Positions 1 through 8,540 of a DNA stretch of 36,176 bases are shown here, piece after piece. Origin of the DNA: Paracoccaceae bacterium (lineage in GTDB: Bacteria > Pseudomonadota > Alphaproteobacteria > Rhodobacterales > Rhodobacteraceae); assembly GCA_027351005.1 (NCBI GenBank), contig DAIEJF010000272.1, forward strand, positions 1-36,176. Reading direction: 5' to 3'. The position numbers and the translations under genes are program-made. Under the pieces are notes generated by a model. The model saw only the letters and a program-made list of their open reading frames with translations. It searched no databases and was not told the origin of the DNA. Positions within the stretch are counted from its first letter, which is position 1. Each line of letters begins with the position of its first letter.

Positions 1-1
1 G

Positions 2-1126
2 TTCAAGGAACCTGACGTGCTGCCGATCCTCGTGGCGGCGCTCCGCAAGCTGGACTATCCGACCGCGCGTCTGGACATCAAGATCGTGCTGGAAGAGGGC
101 GACACCGACACGATCGAGGCCGCCCTCGCCCTCGGGCTCGAAGGCATCTTCGAAATCATCCGCGTGCCCCCGTCCAAGCCTCAGACCAAACCGAAGGCCT
201 GCAACTACGCCCTGCGCTTCGCCCGCGGCGAATATCTTGTCATCTACGACGCCGAGGACAAACCCGAGCCCGACCAGTTGAAGAAGGTCGTCGTTGCATT
301 TCGGCAGGCGCCGGAAAACATCGCCTGCATCCAGTGCCGACTGAACTACTACAACCGCAACGAGAACTGGCTGACGCGCCTTTTCACGCTCGACTACTCG
401 CTCTGGTTTGACATGATGCTGCCCGGGCTCGAAGCGCTGAAAATCCCCATTCCCCTGGGCGGCACCTCGAACCATTTCAAGATGGACGTCCTGCGCGAAC
501 TTCGGGCGTGGGATCCGTTCAACGTCACCGAGGATGCCGACCTTGGCATCCGGATGACGCAGAAGGGCTATGGCGTCCGGCTCGTGGATTCGACGACCTA
601 CGAAGAGGCGAATGTTTCGCAGCGGAATTGGGTCCGGCAACGGTCGCGCTGGATCAAGGGCTACATGCAGACCTTCCTGGTGCATACGCGCCGCCCGCTG
701 CATCTTTACCGCTCGATCGGGCCGCTGGGGGTGCTTGGCTTTGTCTTCTTCATCGGCGGCACCATGCTGTCGGGCCTGCTCAATCCCGTGTTCTGGGGCA
801 TTTTCGCATTCTGGGCGATGACCGGAACGGCTGGCTTCGACGCGGTGTTCCCCCCGGTCATCCTGTCGATCGCCCTGTTCAATCTGTTGGTGGGGAACGG
901 ACTCCTCATCTTCCTGATGATGCTTGCACCCTTCAGGCGCAGATGGCTCGAACTCGTTCCCTATAGCGTTACCGTGATCTGGTACTGGGCGCTCATGTCG
1001 GTTGCGGCATGGAAGGGCGCGTGGCAGCTGGTCACAAAGCCGTTCTACTGGGAGAAGACAACCCACGGCATTTCCAAACATACCGCGACCGAAGTTGCGC
1101 TGGCAAAGCAGGAGAGCGCAACGTGA
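2..1126 (+). CDS. Processive family 2 glycosyltransferase (cellulose-synthase-like), 5' truncated by window edge
   Basis: The reading frame is open from base 2, and the first residues (FKEPDVLPILVAAL) match the region just before the first catalytic motif of GT2 enzymes, so the true start lies upstream. The sequence shows the processive GT2 set: a DxD-like motif in YDAEDKPEPDQL, a TEDADLG catalytic-base motif, and a QRSRWIKGY (QxxRW) acceptor motif. At least three hydrophobic segments follow in the last third. Family knowledge: such enzymes polymerise a sugar nucleotide at the inner membrane and export the glycan through their own membrane part. The substrate cannot be read from the sequence. 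The next two genes each overlap by four bases, so they are probably co-transcribed, and the third is a c-di-GMP-type regulator relative, as is common for exopolysaccharide synthases. Cellulose itself is not supported because no BcsB or BcsZ partner is visible. Confidence 0.88.
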   Translation, partial: FKEPDVLPILVAALRKLDYPTARLDIKIVLEEGDTDTIEAALALGLEGIFEIIRVPPSKPQTKPKACNYALRFARGEYLVIYDAEDKPEPDQLKKVVVAFRQAPENIACIQCRLNYYNRNENWLTRLFTLDYSLWFDMMLPGLEALKIPIPLGGTSNHFKMDVLRELRAWDPFNVTEDADLGIRMTQKGYGVRLVDSTTYEEANVSQRNWVRQRSRWIKGYMQTFLVHTRRPLHLYRSIGPLGVLGFVFFIGGTMLSGLLNPVFWGIFAFWAMTGTAGFDAVFPPVILSIALFNLLVGNGLLIFLMMLAPFRRRWLELVPYSVTVIWYWALMSVAAWKGAWQLVTKPFYWEKTTHGISKHTATEVALAKQESAT

Positions 1127-2586
1127 CGGCACACAGGCTTCTCCCCGTCGCGGTGGCGCTCGTCGCCATGCTGGCCCTGTGTGCGTTCCTTCTGAACCTC
1201 CAGGCCAACGGCTACGAGTCGACGTCCAACCTCGATCAATGGGGGCGCAGCCTCCTCGCGCGGAGTGGCGGCCTGAGCTTTGCCGATGTGGTCACTGCCT
1301 TCCCGCCCATCGCGCTCATCGCAATGATCTGCGTCGATTGGCTGGCCCCGCAGCTTGGCACCCTGACACCACTTGTACTGTCGGCGGCGCTGGCTTCGGC
1401 ACTGCTCACATCGTGGTTCTACGGGATGCGCGCCGCCGGGTTGGGAACCCGAAGATCCCTGATCGCCACGGTGTTGCTGGGGATCAATCCACCCTTCCTT
1501 CGCGCCGTGTCAGAGGGCGCGGGCGTCATGCTGACATTGTGGGGGCTGTGGCTTCTTGCATTCGGCATGTTCAATCTGCGTCAGGAAACCCGGACCAACG
1601 ACATCATCCTGGTCGCCGCCGCCCTGGTCCTTCTCGGATTTTCGGAACCCTTCGGCCTGGTCGCCGCATGTGCGGCGATCCCCTTTCTTTCGATGGTTGT
1701 TCCACCTGATCTCCTCGCAAAGTCGACCGTCGGCGTCTTTATCGTCTTGCTGTTTCCCTTCGCCTTTTCGGTGGCGGGGTTCCTCTATGTGAACTGGCTC
1801 TTTACCGGCGACCCGATGCACTTCAGCGCGACATTCGGCCAGGGTGCCGCGGGTGTCGATCTCAGGGCCCGGTACGGGCCGGTATCCGCGCCATCCGTGG
1901 CCCTGGCGGTTGCAGGCATTCTTCTGGCAAACCCGCTCGGTCTCTGGAGTCTCGCGCGCTTTCGCCGCGTGGGGCCACTTCACAGAGGAACGCTCGCAAT
2001 CCTGGGGCTTGCGGTCTCGAGCATTCTGATCGGCTGGGCCGCGGGCGACCTGCCGGCACCAGCGGTAACCGCGGGCCTGGCCTGCAGCCTGGCCGCAGCC
2101 ACCGGGGCCGTCTGCGCCCGCTATCCACGGCTTCGCAGTGTCATCCTGCCTGCACTTTTCGCGGGGCTGGTCGGCGGTTTGATCGTCACCTTCGCCGACC
2201 ATACGGCGCCAACCCGGCGCTGGCTGGCGGCCGCGCTGTCGCATCGGGTGACGCCGCTTGACCCAGAGCTTCGCCAGTTGGGCATCGCCTTGCGCGACAA
2301 GCAGGGAATACTCTTCGATGCCGCATCCGCGCCGGTCGCTGTTGCGGCCCGTCACTCGGCCGACGGGATTCACAGCGCCCAAAGCCACGCCTTTCGCCTG
2401 GCGTCCCTGACCGGCCGCTTCAGTGCGCCCTACCTTGTCGTCCGAAGCGCCGAGTCCGCGAACGGTGCCGACGCTTTGGGTCGCATCTTTCCCGGCCTCT
2501 TTCAGAATGGTGCCGCCGGGTATCACCTGATCTTCGACGGCCTCGACTGGCGCATCTACGTGGCTGACGCTGAGAAAACGCAATGA
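1123..2586 (+). CDS. Polytopic inner-membrane protein of unknown function
   Basis: I chose the GTG start at 1123. It overlaps the stop of the glycosyltransferase (GTGA), has a GGAGAG sequence about ten bases upstream, and gives a natural N-terminal hydrophobic segment (HRLLPVAVALVAMLALCAFLL). A start further upstream in the same frame would overlap the preceding gene by over 100 bases. The 487-residue protein has roughly nine to eleven hydrophobic stretches between residues 1 and 370, then a soluble C-terminal part of about 110 residues. The first third, with a short polar loop after the first helix, resembles the general layout of membrane glycosyltransferases of the GT39/GT83 fold, but I see no decisive motif. 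The four-base overlaps on both sides suggest that it works with the glycosyltransferase in polymer synthesis or export. Function unknown. Confidence 0.75.
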   Translation: MTAHRLLPVAVALVAMLALCAFLLNLQANGYESTSNLDQWGRSLLARSGGLSFADVVTAFPPIALIAMICVDWLAPQLGTLTPLVLSAALASALLTSWFYGMRAAGLGTRRSLIATVLLGINPPFLRAVSEGAGVMLTLWGLWLLAFGMFNLRQETRTNDIILVAAALVLLGFSEPFGLVAACAAIPFLSMVVPPDLLAKSTVGVFIVLLFPFAFSVAGFLYVNWLFTGDPMHFSATFGQGAAGVDLRARYGPVSAPSVALAVAGILLANPLGLWSLARFRRVGPLHRGTLAILGLAVSSILIGWAAGDLPAPAVTAGLACSLAAATGAVCARYPRLRSVILPALFAGLVGGLIVTFADHTAPTRRWLAAALSHRVTPLDPELRQLGIALRDKQGILFDAASAPVAVAARHSADGIHSAQSHAFRLASLTGRFSAPYLVVRSAESANGADALGRIFPGLFQNGAAGYHLIFDGLDWRIYVADAEKTQ

Positions 2587-3548
2587 CACCCAAAGTGAAG
2601 CTTCTGATCGTCGACGATTTCGAGGATTCGGCCGATATCACTGCGGCCTACCTTGAGGACGGCGGCTTTACAGACGTGTCCTTCGCCCGTTCCGCCGAAG
2701 AGGCTTACGAAATCCTCGGGCTCGACGGCGGCTCGGAACCGAAGGACGGAGACATTGACCTTGTAATCATGGATATCGTCCTTCCAAGGATCGACGGCAT
2801 CGAGGCATGCGCGCGCATTCGGCTCCATCCGCGTTATCGCAGCCTTCCGATCCTGATGCTGTCGGCCGTCGATGACGTGGACTTGCTCAACGAGGCGTTC
2901 ATGGCCGGTGCGAACGATTTCGTCAGCAAGCCAGTCCATCAGGTGTCGCTCCTGGCCCGTGTCCGATCGCTCCTTCGGTTGAGGCGCGAACAGCAGCGCA
3001 GGGAGATGCGAGAGACCCAGCTCGCACAGCAGCGACTTGATCTTCAGCGCGGCTCGCTGGACAGCACCCTGATCGACCCTCTCACGCGCCTGGCCTCGGC
3101 GCAGGTCGTGGACCTGACATTGCGGACGTGCATCGATAGAGGCGATGGCGCCTGCCTTGCCTTTCTGCAGATCGATGAATTTGCAGCCTTCGAGCGGGAA
3201 CAGGGCAAGGACGAGGCGGACCGCCTTGTGCGCAAGGTCGCAGGCGCGATCGCGGCCACTCCCGCGCCACTGGCCGCAATCCTTGTCGCCTATGAGCGTG
3301 GCGCCTTCATGGTGGTTCTGCCGCGCGCTTCTGGAACAAGATCAATCGAAAAGACCTGCGAGTTTGCGCGAGAGGCGGTCGCCGAGTTGAAGATCGCCCA
3401 TGGAAGCTCTGTCTTCACCGATACGGTCACACTTTCTTCGGCCGTGGCCTTCGCGGCAGCCGACCAGCTTGCCGACCTTCCCTCGCGGCTGCTGGTTGAC
3501 TTTCGAAGGGGCTGGAGAACAGGCAACAGCCACGTTTTTACCGGGTGA
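2583..3548 (+). CDS. Response regulator: receiver domain plus degenerate GGDEF domain
   Basis: The ATG at 2583 overlaps the preceding stop (ATGA). Residues 5-125 form a receiver domain with acidic pocket D11/D12, phospho-acceptor D64 (VIMDIVLP), S94 and K116 (VSKPV), so it looks competent for phosphorylation. A basic, Gln-rich linker (about 128-160) leads to a GGDEF-like domain starting at IDPLTRLAS (164-172). The GGDEF signature is replaced: where active enzymes have RYGGDEF, this protein reads AYERGAF (236-242). It should therefore not make c-di-GMP. It may act as a binding or signalling module, which is an inference. It is the last gene of the glycosyltransferase unit and probably controls it after phosphorylation; no histidine kinase lies next to it. 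It converges on the hydrolase gene with a 59-base gap. Confidence 0.85.
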   Translation: MTPKVKLLIVDDFEDSADITAAYLEDGGFTDVSFARSAEEAYEILGLDGGSEPKDGDIDLVIMDIVLPRIDGIEACARIRLHPRYRSLPILMLSAVDDVDLLNEAFMAGANDFVSKPVHQVSLLARVRSLLRLRREQQRREMRETQLAQQRLDLQRGSLDSTLIDPLTRLASAQVVDLTLRTCIDRGDGACLAFLQIDEFAAFEREQGKDEADRLVRKVAGAIAATPAPLAAILVAYERGAFMVVLPRASGTRSIEKTCEFAREAVAELKIAHGSSVFTDTVTLSSAVAFAAADQLADLPSRLLVDFRRGWRTGNSHVFTG

Positions 3549-3607
3549 CCCTGCCCCCCGGACGTTCTCTTGCCAGATCGACGGAACACGGAGCTTGCGA
3601 CTGGATC

Positions 3608-4378
3608 TCAATCACCGCCAGAGGCCAGGAAATCCCGCAGCAGAAGGTTGAACAGGGCAGGCTTCTCGAGATGCACATTGTGCGACGCGCCGGGCACCAC
3701 CGCGAGGTCGGCACCGGGGATGCCGCGCCAGAGCGCTTCGGGCTGCGACCAGACATAGGACCGGTCATGGCTGCCCCAGAGCACCAGCGTGCGGGCCGGT
3801 ATGTCCGGCAGGGCCGCCCGCCCGTCCCATTGCTCCCAGGCAGAGAGGCTGGCAAGGGCTGTCTGCACGTTCACCTTCCGCGCGAGACGACGGCAGAGAT
3901 CGAACCCTGCGGCTCGTTCGCGCTCGATGAACCAGGTTGCCGCGATCCGCTCGACCGTCGCCCCGAAATCCTCGTGCAGAAAGCGCGCGCGTGTCTGGTC
4001 GATCGTCTCGAACCGGCCGGGCAGCACGCCTTGCGGCCCCGTGCCGTAAAGCACCAGTTCCGGGATCCGGGCTGGCGCCATGAGGACCATTTCCTGCACC
4101 ACCATCCCGCCCATCGAATGGCCAAGCAGCGCGAAGCGGGCGATGCCCAACCCATCCAGCAGGTCAAGCACGCGCTCTGCATGGCCGCCGATCGTCCCGG
4201 GCGCATCCTGATCGGCACCGTCGCCGAAGCCGGCGAGGTCGGGGCAGATCACATCGCGCGTGGCGGCAAGGGCGGCCATCTGCCCAGCCCACATCTCGCT
4301 GCCACCAAGAAAGCCGTGAACGAGAACAAGCGGCAGGCCTTCGCCCTGCCGTCGATAGACAAGCGCCGCCACGGTCAT
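3608..4378 (-). CDS. Alpha/beta hydrolase
   Basis: This 256-residue protein is a complete alpha/beta hydrolase. It has the oxyanion-hole HGFLGG segment (21-26), the nucleophile elbow GHSMGG with S88, the acid D205 in WGSHDRSY, and H233 in GASHNVHLEKP. It has no signal peptide, so it is cytoplasmic. It is the last gene of the leftward sulfonate operon, 51 bases after the dehydrogenase stop. The family includes esterases, lactonases and C-C hydrolases (MhpC/PcaD-like), and nothing in the sequence fixes the substrate. In this context it could open an ester, amide or lactone form of the sulfonate substrate, which is an inference only. The start is the ATG directly after a G-rich stretch (AGGGGGGT), unusually close to the codon. 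Confidence 0.85.
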   Translation of the reverse strand: MTVAALVYRRQGEGLPLVLVHGFLGGSEMWAGQMAALAATRDVICPDLAGFGDGADQDAPGTIGGHAERVLDLLDGLGIARFALLGHSMGGMVVQEMVLMAPARIPELVLYGTGPQGVLPGRFETIDQTRARFLHEDFGATVERIAATWFIERERAAGFDLCRRLARKVNVQTALASLSAWEQWDGRAALPDIPARTLVLWGSHDRSYVWSQPEALWRGIPGADLAVVPGASHNVHLEKPALFNLLLRDFLASGGD

Positions 4379-4429
4379 ACCCCCCTGCGCAGACGAAAGC
4401 GCAAGCCATGTTCCATCGGGCGATGCCGG

Positions 4430-5737
4430 TCAGGCGACGGCATCGGCGTTCAGATCGAAGGCTTCGCCGGGGAAGAACTTCGATAGCCGGATGTCCGCCG
4501 AACGTGCATGGCCCTCCATCCCCTCAAGACGGGAAATGCGCGCGGTCGCTTCCGCAAGGGGCCGCGCGGCATCGCGCGTCGCCCGCTGCCAGGTCACGGT
4601 CTTCATGAACTTGTGCACCGACAGCCCGCCCGTGTAGCGCGCGGCGCCCGACGTCGGCAGGACATGGTTCGGCCCGGCCGTCTTGTCGCCGAACGCGACG
4701 GTGGTCTCTTCGCCCAGGAACAGCGACCCGTAGGCCCGCAACCGCTGCAGCCACCAGTCAAGATCGGTTGCCTGCACATGCAGATGCTCGGGCGCAAAGC
4801 TGTCTGCCACGGCGGCCATGTCCTCGGCGGTCTCGCACAGGATGACTTCGGCAAAATCCGCCCAGGCCGCACGGGCATTGTCGCGGTTGAGATCGGGCAG
4901 CGTCTCGATAAGAAGCGGGACCTTGGCCATCACCTGGGTTGCCAAGGCCCGGTCAGAGGTCACAAGCCAGACGGGCGAATTGTATCCATGTTCCGCCTGC
5001 CCGACCAGATCGGCCGCGACCAGATCGGGGTCGGCGCTGTGGTCGGCAACCACCATGCTGTCGGTCGGGCCGGCAAACATGTCGATGCCGACCTGCCCGT
5101 ACAGGATCCGCTTGGCTTCGGCGACATACTGGTTGCCAGGCCCGACAAGGATATCGGCCTTCGGGATGCCGAAAAGCCCGTTGGCGATTGCGGCGACACC
5201 CTGAACGCCACCCATGTTCAGGATGACGTCGGCCCCGCACAGATCCATCGTGTAGACGATCGCCGGCGGAATCCCGATCCCGGGCCGCGGGGGGGAGCAT
5301 GCCGCGATATGGGGGACGCCCGCGACCTTCGCGGTCGTGATGGTCATGATCGCGCTGGCGACATGACTGTAGCGCCCGCCGGGAACATAGCAGCCGGCAG
5401 AGGAGACAGGGATCTGCCGCTGCCCGGCCATCAGGCCAGGAATGATCTCGGCGGCGAAATCCATCAGCGTCGCCCGCTGCGCCTCGGCAAAGCGGCGCAC
5501 ATTGTCATGTGCAAACCGGATATCGGCCTTCAGGCGTTCCGGAACCTTCGTTGCCGCGATGGCTCGCTGTTCCTCGGTCACGATGACGTCGCCGGTCCAC
5601 TTGTCGAGATCGGCGGCAAATCTGCGGGCCGCCGTCTCGCCGCCCTGATCGATGTCGGCGAGAATCCTCTCGACGGCGGCACGCACGTCCTGGTGGTCAC
5701 TCTCTGCCGTCTTGCGGGCTTTCTTGAGGTAGATCAT
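4430..5737 (-). CDS. HisD-family NAD-dependent amino-alcohol/sulfonate dehydrogenase (HpsN-like)
   Basis: The protein belongs to the histidinol dehydrogenase family. Family knowledge: these enzymes oxidise a primary alcohol to a carboxylate in two NAD-dependent steps with Zn(II). Numbered from the ATG at 5737 (435 aa), all expected residues are present: zinc ligands Q247 and H250 (GQAEH), D351 (FGDKTAGPNH) and H410 (EGMEGHARS), and catalytic E317/H318 (APEHLH). A GTG directly before the ATG is an alternative start. The N-terminal YLKKARKTAE and the TSGAARYTGGLSVHKFMK stretch resemble sulfopropanediol 3-dehydrogenase (HpsN) and related catabolic paralogues rather than biosynthetic HisD. It lies 16 bases after a sulfonate-type permease and in one operon with a cysteate lyase, so I infer oxidation of a hydroxymethyl sulfonate such as dihydroxypropanesulfonate or cysteinolate. 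True histidine biosynthesis is unlikely because no his genes are near. Confidence 0.87.
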   Translation of the reverse strand: MIYLKKARKTAESDHQDVRAAVERILADIDQGGETAARRFAADLDKWTGDVIVTEEQRAIAATKVPERLKADIRFAHDNVRRFAEAQRATLMDFAAEIIPGLMAGQRQIPVSSAGCYVPGGRYSHVASAIMTITTAKVAGVPHIAACSPPRPGIGIPPAIVYTMDLCGADVILNMGGVQGVAAIANGLFGIPKADILVGPGNQYVAEAKRILYGQVGIDMFAGPTDSMVVADHSADPDLVAADLVGQAEHGYNSPVWLVTSDRALATQVMAKVPLLIETLPDLNRDNARAAWADFAEVILCETAEDMAAVADSFAPEHLHVQATDLDWWLQRLRAYGSLFLGEETTVAFGDKTAGPNHVLPTSGAARYTGGLSVHKFMKTVTWQRATRDAARPLAEATARISRLEGMEGHARSADIRLSKFFPGEAFDLNADAVA

Positions 5738-5753
5738 CACGCAGGTTCCCTGT

Positions 5754-6635
5754 TCACATTCTGCCCTTCCACGGGACGAGCCGCCGCTCGATGAACCGCA
5801 TCAGCAGATCGAAGGCGAAGGCGATGATGGCGATCACGAAGATGCCCATGATGACGACGGGCGTCTGCAGGAACTGGCTGGCCGACAGCACCATGTAGCC
5901 GATTCCCTGCGTGGCCGCGACCATCTCTGCCGCCACCAGCGTCGTCCAGCCGAAGCCGATACCGATCCGCATGGCGGTCAGGATTTCCGGCAAGGCGGAT
6001 GGCATGATGACGTGGCGCAGCACCTGCCAGCGGGTCGCACCAAAGGAATAGGCGGCGTGGATCTGCTCGATCGAGGCCGACTTCACACCCGAGCGGGCGC
6101 CCAGAACCACCGGGGCGAAGACCGAAAGAAAGATGAGCAGGATCTTCGAGGTCTCGCCGATGCCGAACCAGATGATCATCAGGGGCAGATAGGCAAGCGG
6201 CGGGATCGGGCGGTAGAACTCGATCGGCGGGTCGAACAGGCCCCGCATCAGCGGGCTCATGCCCATCGCAAGTCCAAGCGGTATCCCGACCACGCAGGCG
6301 AGCAGGAAGGCGCTGAACACCCGGACCGTCGATATCTCGACATGCACCAGAAACGGTGTGCCGGTAAATCCGACGTTCCAGACGGAAATCAGCTTGGTGA
6401 CAATCGTCATGGGGGATGGAACGAACAGAGGCTTGACCCAGCCCATCGCCGTGACAAGCCACCAGACGAAGAGGAAGAGCAGAATGGACACCGCCGACAG
6501 CCACAGCGTGCTGCCCTGACCGGGCACGCCATAGATTTCACCGGGCTTGGTGGGTCTGGCACGCGCAAGACGCCCAAGGCGGCTTTCGCCCGCGCCGACG
6601 CGGGAAGCTGGGCCGGATGTTGGCTTGTCGGTCAT
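5754..6635 (-). CDS. tauC: Sulfonate/taurine-type ABC transporter permease
   Basis: This 293-residue inner-membrane permease belongs to the SsuC/TauC family of the binding-protein-dependent importers. It has about six hydrophobic helices from SAVSILLFLFVWWLV onward and the cytoplasmic EAA loop (AAYSFGATRWQVLRHVIMPSALPEI), which docks the ATPase. The start is the ATG at 6635, which overlaps the ATPase stop (ATGA). The frame stays open further upstream inside the ATPase gene, but that extension is only a shadow. The N-terminal 45 residues are polar and basic, as is usual for TauC. Family assignment is firm. The exact substrate is inferred from the operon: a C2 or C3 sulfonate. Confidence 0.92.
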   Translation of the reverse strand: MTDKPTSGPASRVGAGESRLGRLARARPTKPGEIYGVPGQGSTLWLSAVSILLFLFVWWLVTAMGWVKPLFVPSPMTIVTKLISVWNVGFTGTPFLVHVEISTVRVFSAFLLACVVGIPLGLAMGMSPLMRGLFDPPIEFYRPIPPLAYLPLMIIWFGIGETSKILLIFLSVFAPVVLGARSGVKSASIEQIHAAYSFGATRWQVLRHVIMPSALPEILTAMRIGIGFGWTTLVAAEMVAATQGIGYMVLSASQFLQTPVVIMGIFVIAIIAFAFDLLMRFIERRLVPWKGRM

Positions 6636-7420
6636 GCGGCGGCCTCCTCGTCGGCGAAGATGATTTTCAGCACATCCTCGCGCAGCTTGATGAATTCGGG
6701 CGATGCCTTGACCGCACGCGCGGGCATTCCGCCAAGAAACTGCCGGGAAAACGGCAAATCGAACGAATGCGTGATCCGGCCGGGGCGCGGCGACATCACG
6801 ATCAGCTTCGTGCCCATGAACAGCGCCTCTTCGACGCTGTGTGTGATGAAGAACACCGACTTGTGGGTCTCGTGCCAGATGTTGAGGATCAGCTCCTGCG
6901 CCTTTTCGCGCGTCAGGGCGTCCAGCGCGCCCAGGGGTTCGTCCATCAGCAGAAGCTTCGGGTCGCATGTCAGGGCGCGGGCGATGCCGACGCGCTGCTG
7001 CATGCCACCGGACAGCTTGTAGACCGGCGACTTCTGGAAGCCGTCGAGCCCGAGAAGCCCCACGAGCCGGTTCGCCGTCGCGTAGCGCTCTGCCTTGGCG
7101 ACCCCCTGGATCTGAAGCCCGAAGGCCACGTTATCCAGCACATTGAGCCAGGGCAGCAGGGCATGTTTTTGAAACACGACCGCACGATCCGCACCGGGCC
7201 CGGACACCGGCCTGCCGTCCAGCGTCAGCTGACCCGAGGTCGGCGACAGGAAGCCCGCGATCAGGTTGAGCAGCGTCGACTTTCCACAGCCCGATGCGCC
7301 GAGGGCCACGACGAATTCGGCATCCTCGATCACCAGATTGATCTCGCTGAGCGCCGCGACCGGCGGGCGGCCGTCCGAAGCGGGATAGACGACGGACAGG
7401 TTATCAAGTTTCAGGCGCAT
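6632..7420 (-). CDS. tauB: Sulfonate/taurine-type ABC transporter ATPase
   Basis: This 262-residue ATPase powers the importer with the adjacent permease. It shows Walker A (GASGCGKST), a Q-loop (VFQKHALLPW), the signature LSGGMQQRVGIARAL, Walker B (LLLMDEPLGALD) and the H-loop (FITHSVEEAL), all intact. I placed the start at the ATG at 7420 because GGGGAAG lies seven bases upstream; a TTG 18 bases further up is possible but has no better site. The VEEALFMGTKLIVMSPRPG ending is typical of TauB/SsuB. A GC-rich hairpin separates this gene from the binding-protein gene upstream. Confidence 0.93.
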   Translation of the reverse strand: MRLKLDNLSVVYPASDGRPPVAALSEINLVIEDAEFVVALGASGCGKSTLLNLIAGFLSPTSGQLTLDGRPVSGPGADRAVVFQKHALLPWLNVLDNVAFGLQIQGVAKAERYATANRLVGLLGLDGFQKSPVYKLSGGMQQRVGIARALTCDPKLLLMDEPLGALDALTREKAQELILNIWHETHKSVFFITHSVEEALFMGTKLIVMSPRPGRITHSFDLPFSRQFLGGMPARAVKASPEFIKLREDVLKIIFADEEAAA

Positions 7421-7444
7421 GAGTTTCTTCCCCGGCAACGTGAC

Positions 7445-7474
7445 GACCTGCCCGGAATGGGCCCCGGGCAGGTC
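7445..7474. other. Perfect 11-bp hairpin between tauA-like and tauB-like genes
   Basis: GACCTGCCCGG at 7445-7455 pairs exactly with CCGGGCAGGTC at 7464-7474 around an eight-base loop. It starts a few bases after the binding-protein stop, in transcript order, and has no T-run, so it is not a classical terminator. In binding-protein operons, such hairpins often protect the upstream mRNA or cause partial termination. Confidence 0.75.
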
Positions 7475-7481
7475 ATTCGTG

Positions 7482-8474
7482 CTATTTCAGCGCCGCTGCG
7501 ACGATCGAGGTGTTGACGAAGGGCTTGTAGTCCTTGGCCACCGTATCGATCCGGCCGGCGGACTTGAGGAAGGCTGCCGTGGCCGCGATCGAGTCGGCCG
7601 CCTTGCCAAGCCACTTGTCGCTCATCTGGTCCTTCAGCGTCAGGAAGGTGTAGCCGGTCAGCGTGTCGGGCACCTCGGCCGGGGTGGCGCCCGTCAGCTT
7701 GGCGATCGCCTGCACGCTCGGATTGTCGGGCGTCCATTCCGCCTTGTGGTCCAGATAGGCGATGTTGGCCGCATCCATCGCCTTGGCGAAGGCCACCATC
7801 TCGGCCATGTGCGACGCCGCGAACTTGGTGTTCACAACCCAGGCGTTGAACGTGGGATAGCCCCAGTCCGCGGTCTGGTCGGCACCAACGATGCGGGTGC
7901 CGGTCTTGATGATTTCACTCTGGACCGGGGGCCAGATGAAGGCGGCGTCGATCGTCCCCTGCTGCCATGCAGCCGCGATCTGGTCGGGCTTCATGTTCAT
8001 GATCGTCACGTCGCTGTCTTTCAGCCCCGCATGCGCGATGGCGCCCATCAGCGAGAAATGGGAGGTCGAGCCGACAGGAACCGCGACGCGCTTGCCCTTC
8101 AGATCGGCAAGCGAGGTGATGCCAGCGCCGTTGCGGGCGATCAGGCTTTCGGACTGGCCAATCGCGTAGTCGAACATGAACATCTGAAGATCGACGCCCT
8201 GCGTCGCCGCGATGGCAAGGGGCGACGACCCGAGTTCTGCAACCTTGACGTCGCCCGACGCCATCGCCGCGATCACATCGGCGCCCGAGGCGAACTTGCG
8301 CCACTCGATGGTCCATCCGGTGGCCTTTTCGAACGCATGTTCTGCGCGCGCGGCGTTCATCGGGATCGGATCGCCAAAGGTGGCGATCACCATGGTTTCA
8401 GCCGCAGCCGCAGTCGCGGACAGCGCGACGACCGTCGCTCCGGCAATCATCGCCTTTCGTATCATCGTCATCAT
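7482..8474 (-). CDS. tauA: Taurine/sulfonate ABC transporter periplasmic binding protein
   Basis: The 330-residue protein begins with a Sec signal peptide (MMTMIRKAMIAGATVVAL, then SATAAAAE with likely cleavage after AAA). The mature part has the TauA hallmarks: VAELGSSPLAIAATQGVDLQ, the GKRVAVPVGSTSHF segment, and IDAAFIWPPVQSEI. Family knowledge: TauA binds sulfonates such as taurine in the periplasm and delivers them to TauBC. The ligand here may differ, since the operon encodes no taurine dioxygenase, taurine transaminase or Xsc. It is preceded by a GGAG site and followed by a strong hairpin and the ATPase gene. Confidence 0.92.
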   Translation of the reverse strand: MMTMIRKAMIAGATVVALSATAAAAETMVIATFGDPIPMNAARAEHAFEKATGWTIEWRKFASGADVIAAMASGDVKVAELGSSPLAIAATQGVDLQMFMFDYAIGQSESLIARNGAGITSLADLKGKRVAVPVGSTSHFSLMGAIAHAGLKDSDVTIMNMKPDQIAAAWQQGTIDAAFIWPPVQSEIIKTGTRIVGADQTADWGYPTFNAWVVNTKFAASHMAEMVAFAKAMDAANIAYLDHKAEWTPDNPSVQAIAKLTGATPAEVPDTLTGYTFLTLKDQMSDKWLGKAADSIAATAAFLKSAGRIDTVAKDYKPFVNTSIVAAALK

Positions 8475-8540
8475 TGTCGTATCTCCGTTGTTGGACGCTG
8501 GATATTATCTGGTCTTTCGAGTGCCAGTTTTCTGTGTTCA

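Noticed and set aside
2583-3548. Active diguanylate cyclase
   Set aside because: The GGDEF signature is replaced by ERGA-F at 238-242 of the protein.
4430-5737. Histidinol dehydrogenase of histidine biosynthesis
   Set aside because: All HisD active-site residues are present, but the gene lies in a sulfonate operon without other his genes, and its N-terminal and TSGAARYTGG segments look like the catabolic HpsN-type paralogues.
7482-8474. Taurine catabolism as the purpose of the tauABC-like operon
   Set aside because: There is no tauD, taurine transaminase or dehydrogenase, or Xsc; the enzymes present point to a C3 sulfonate.
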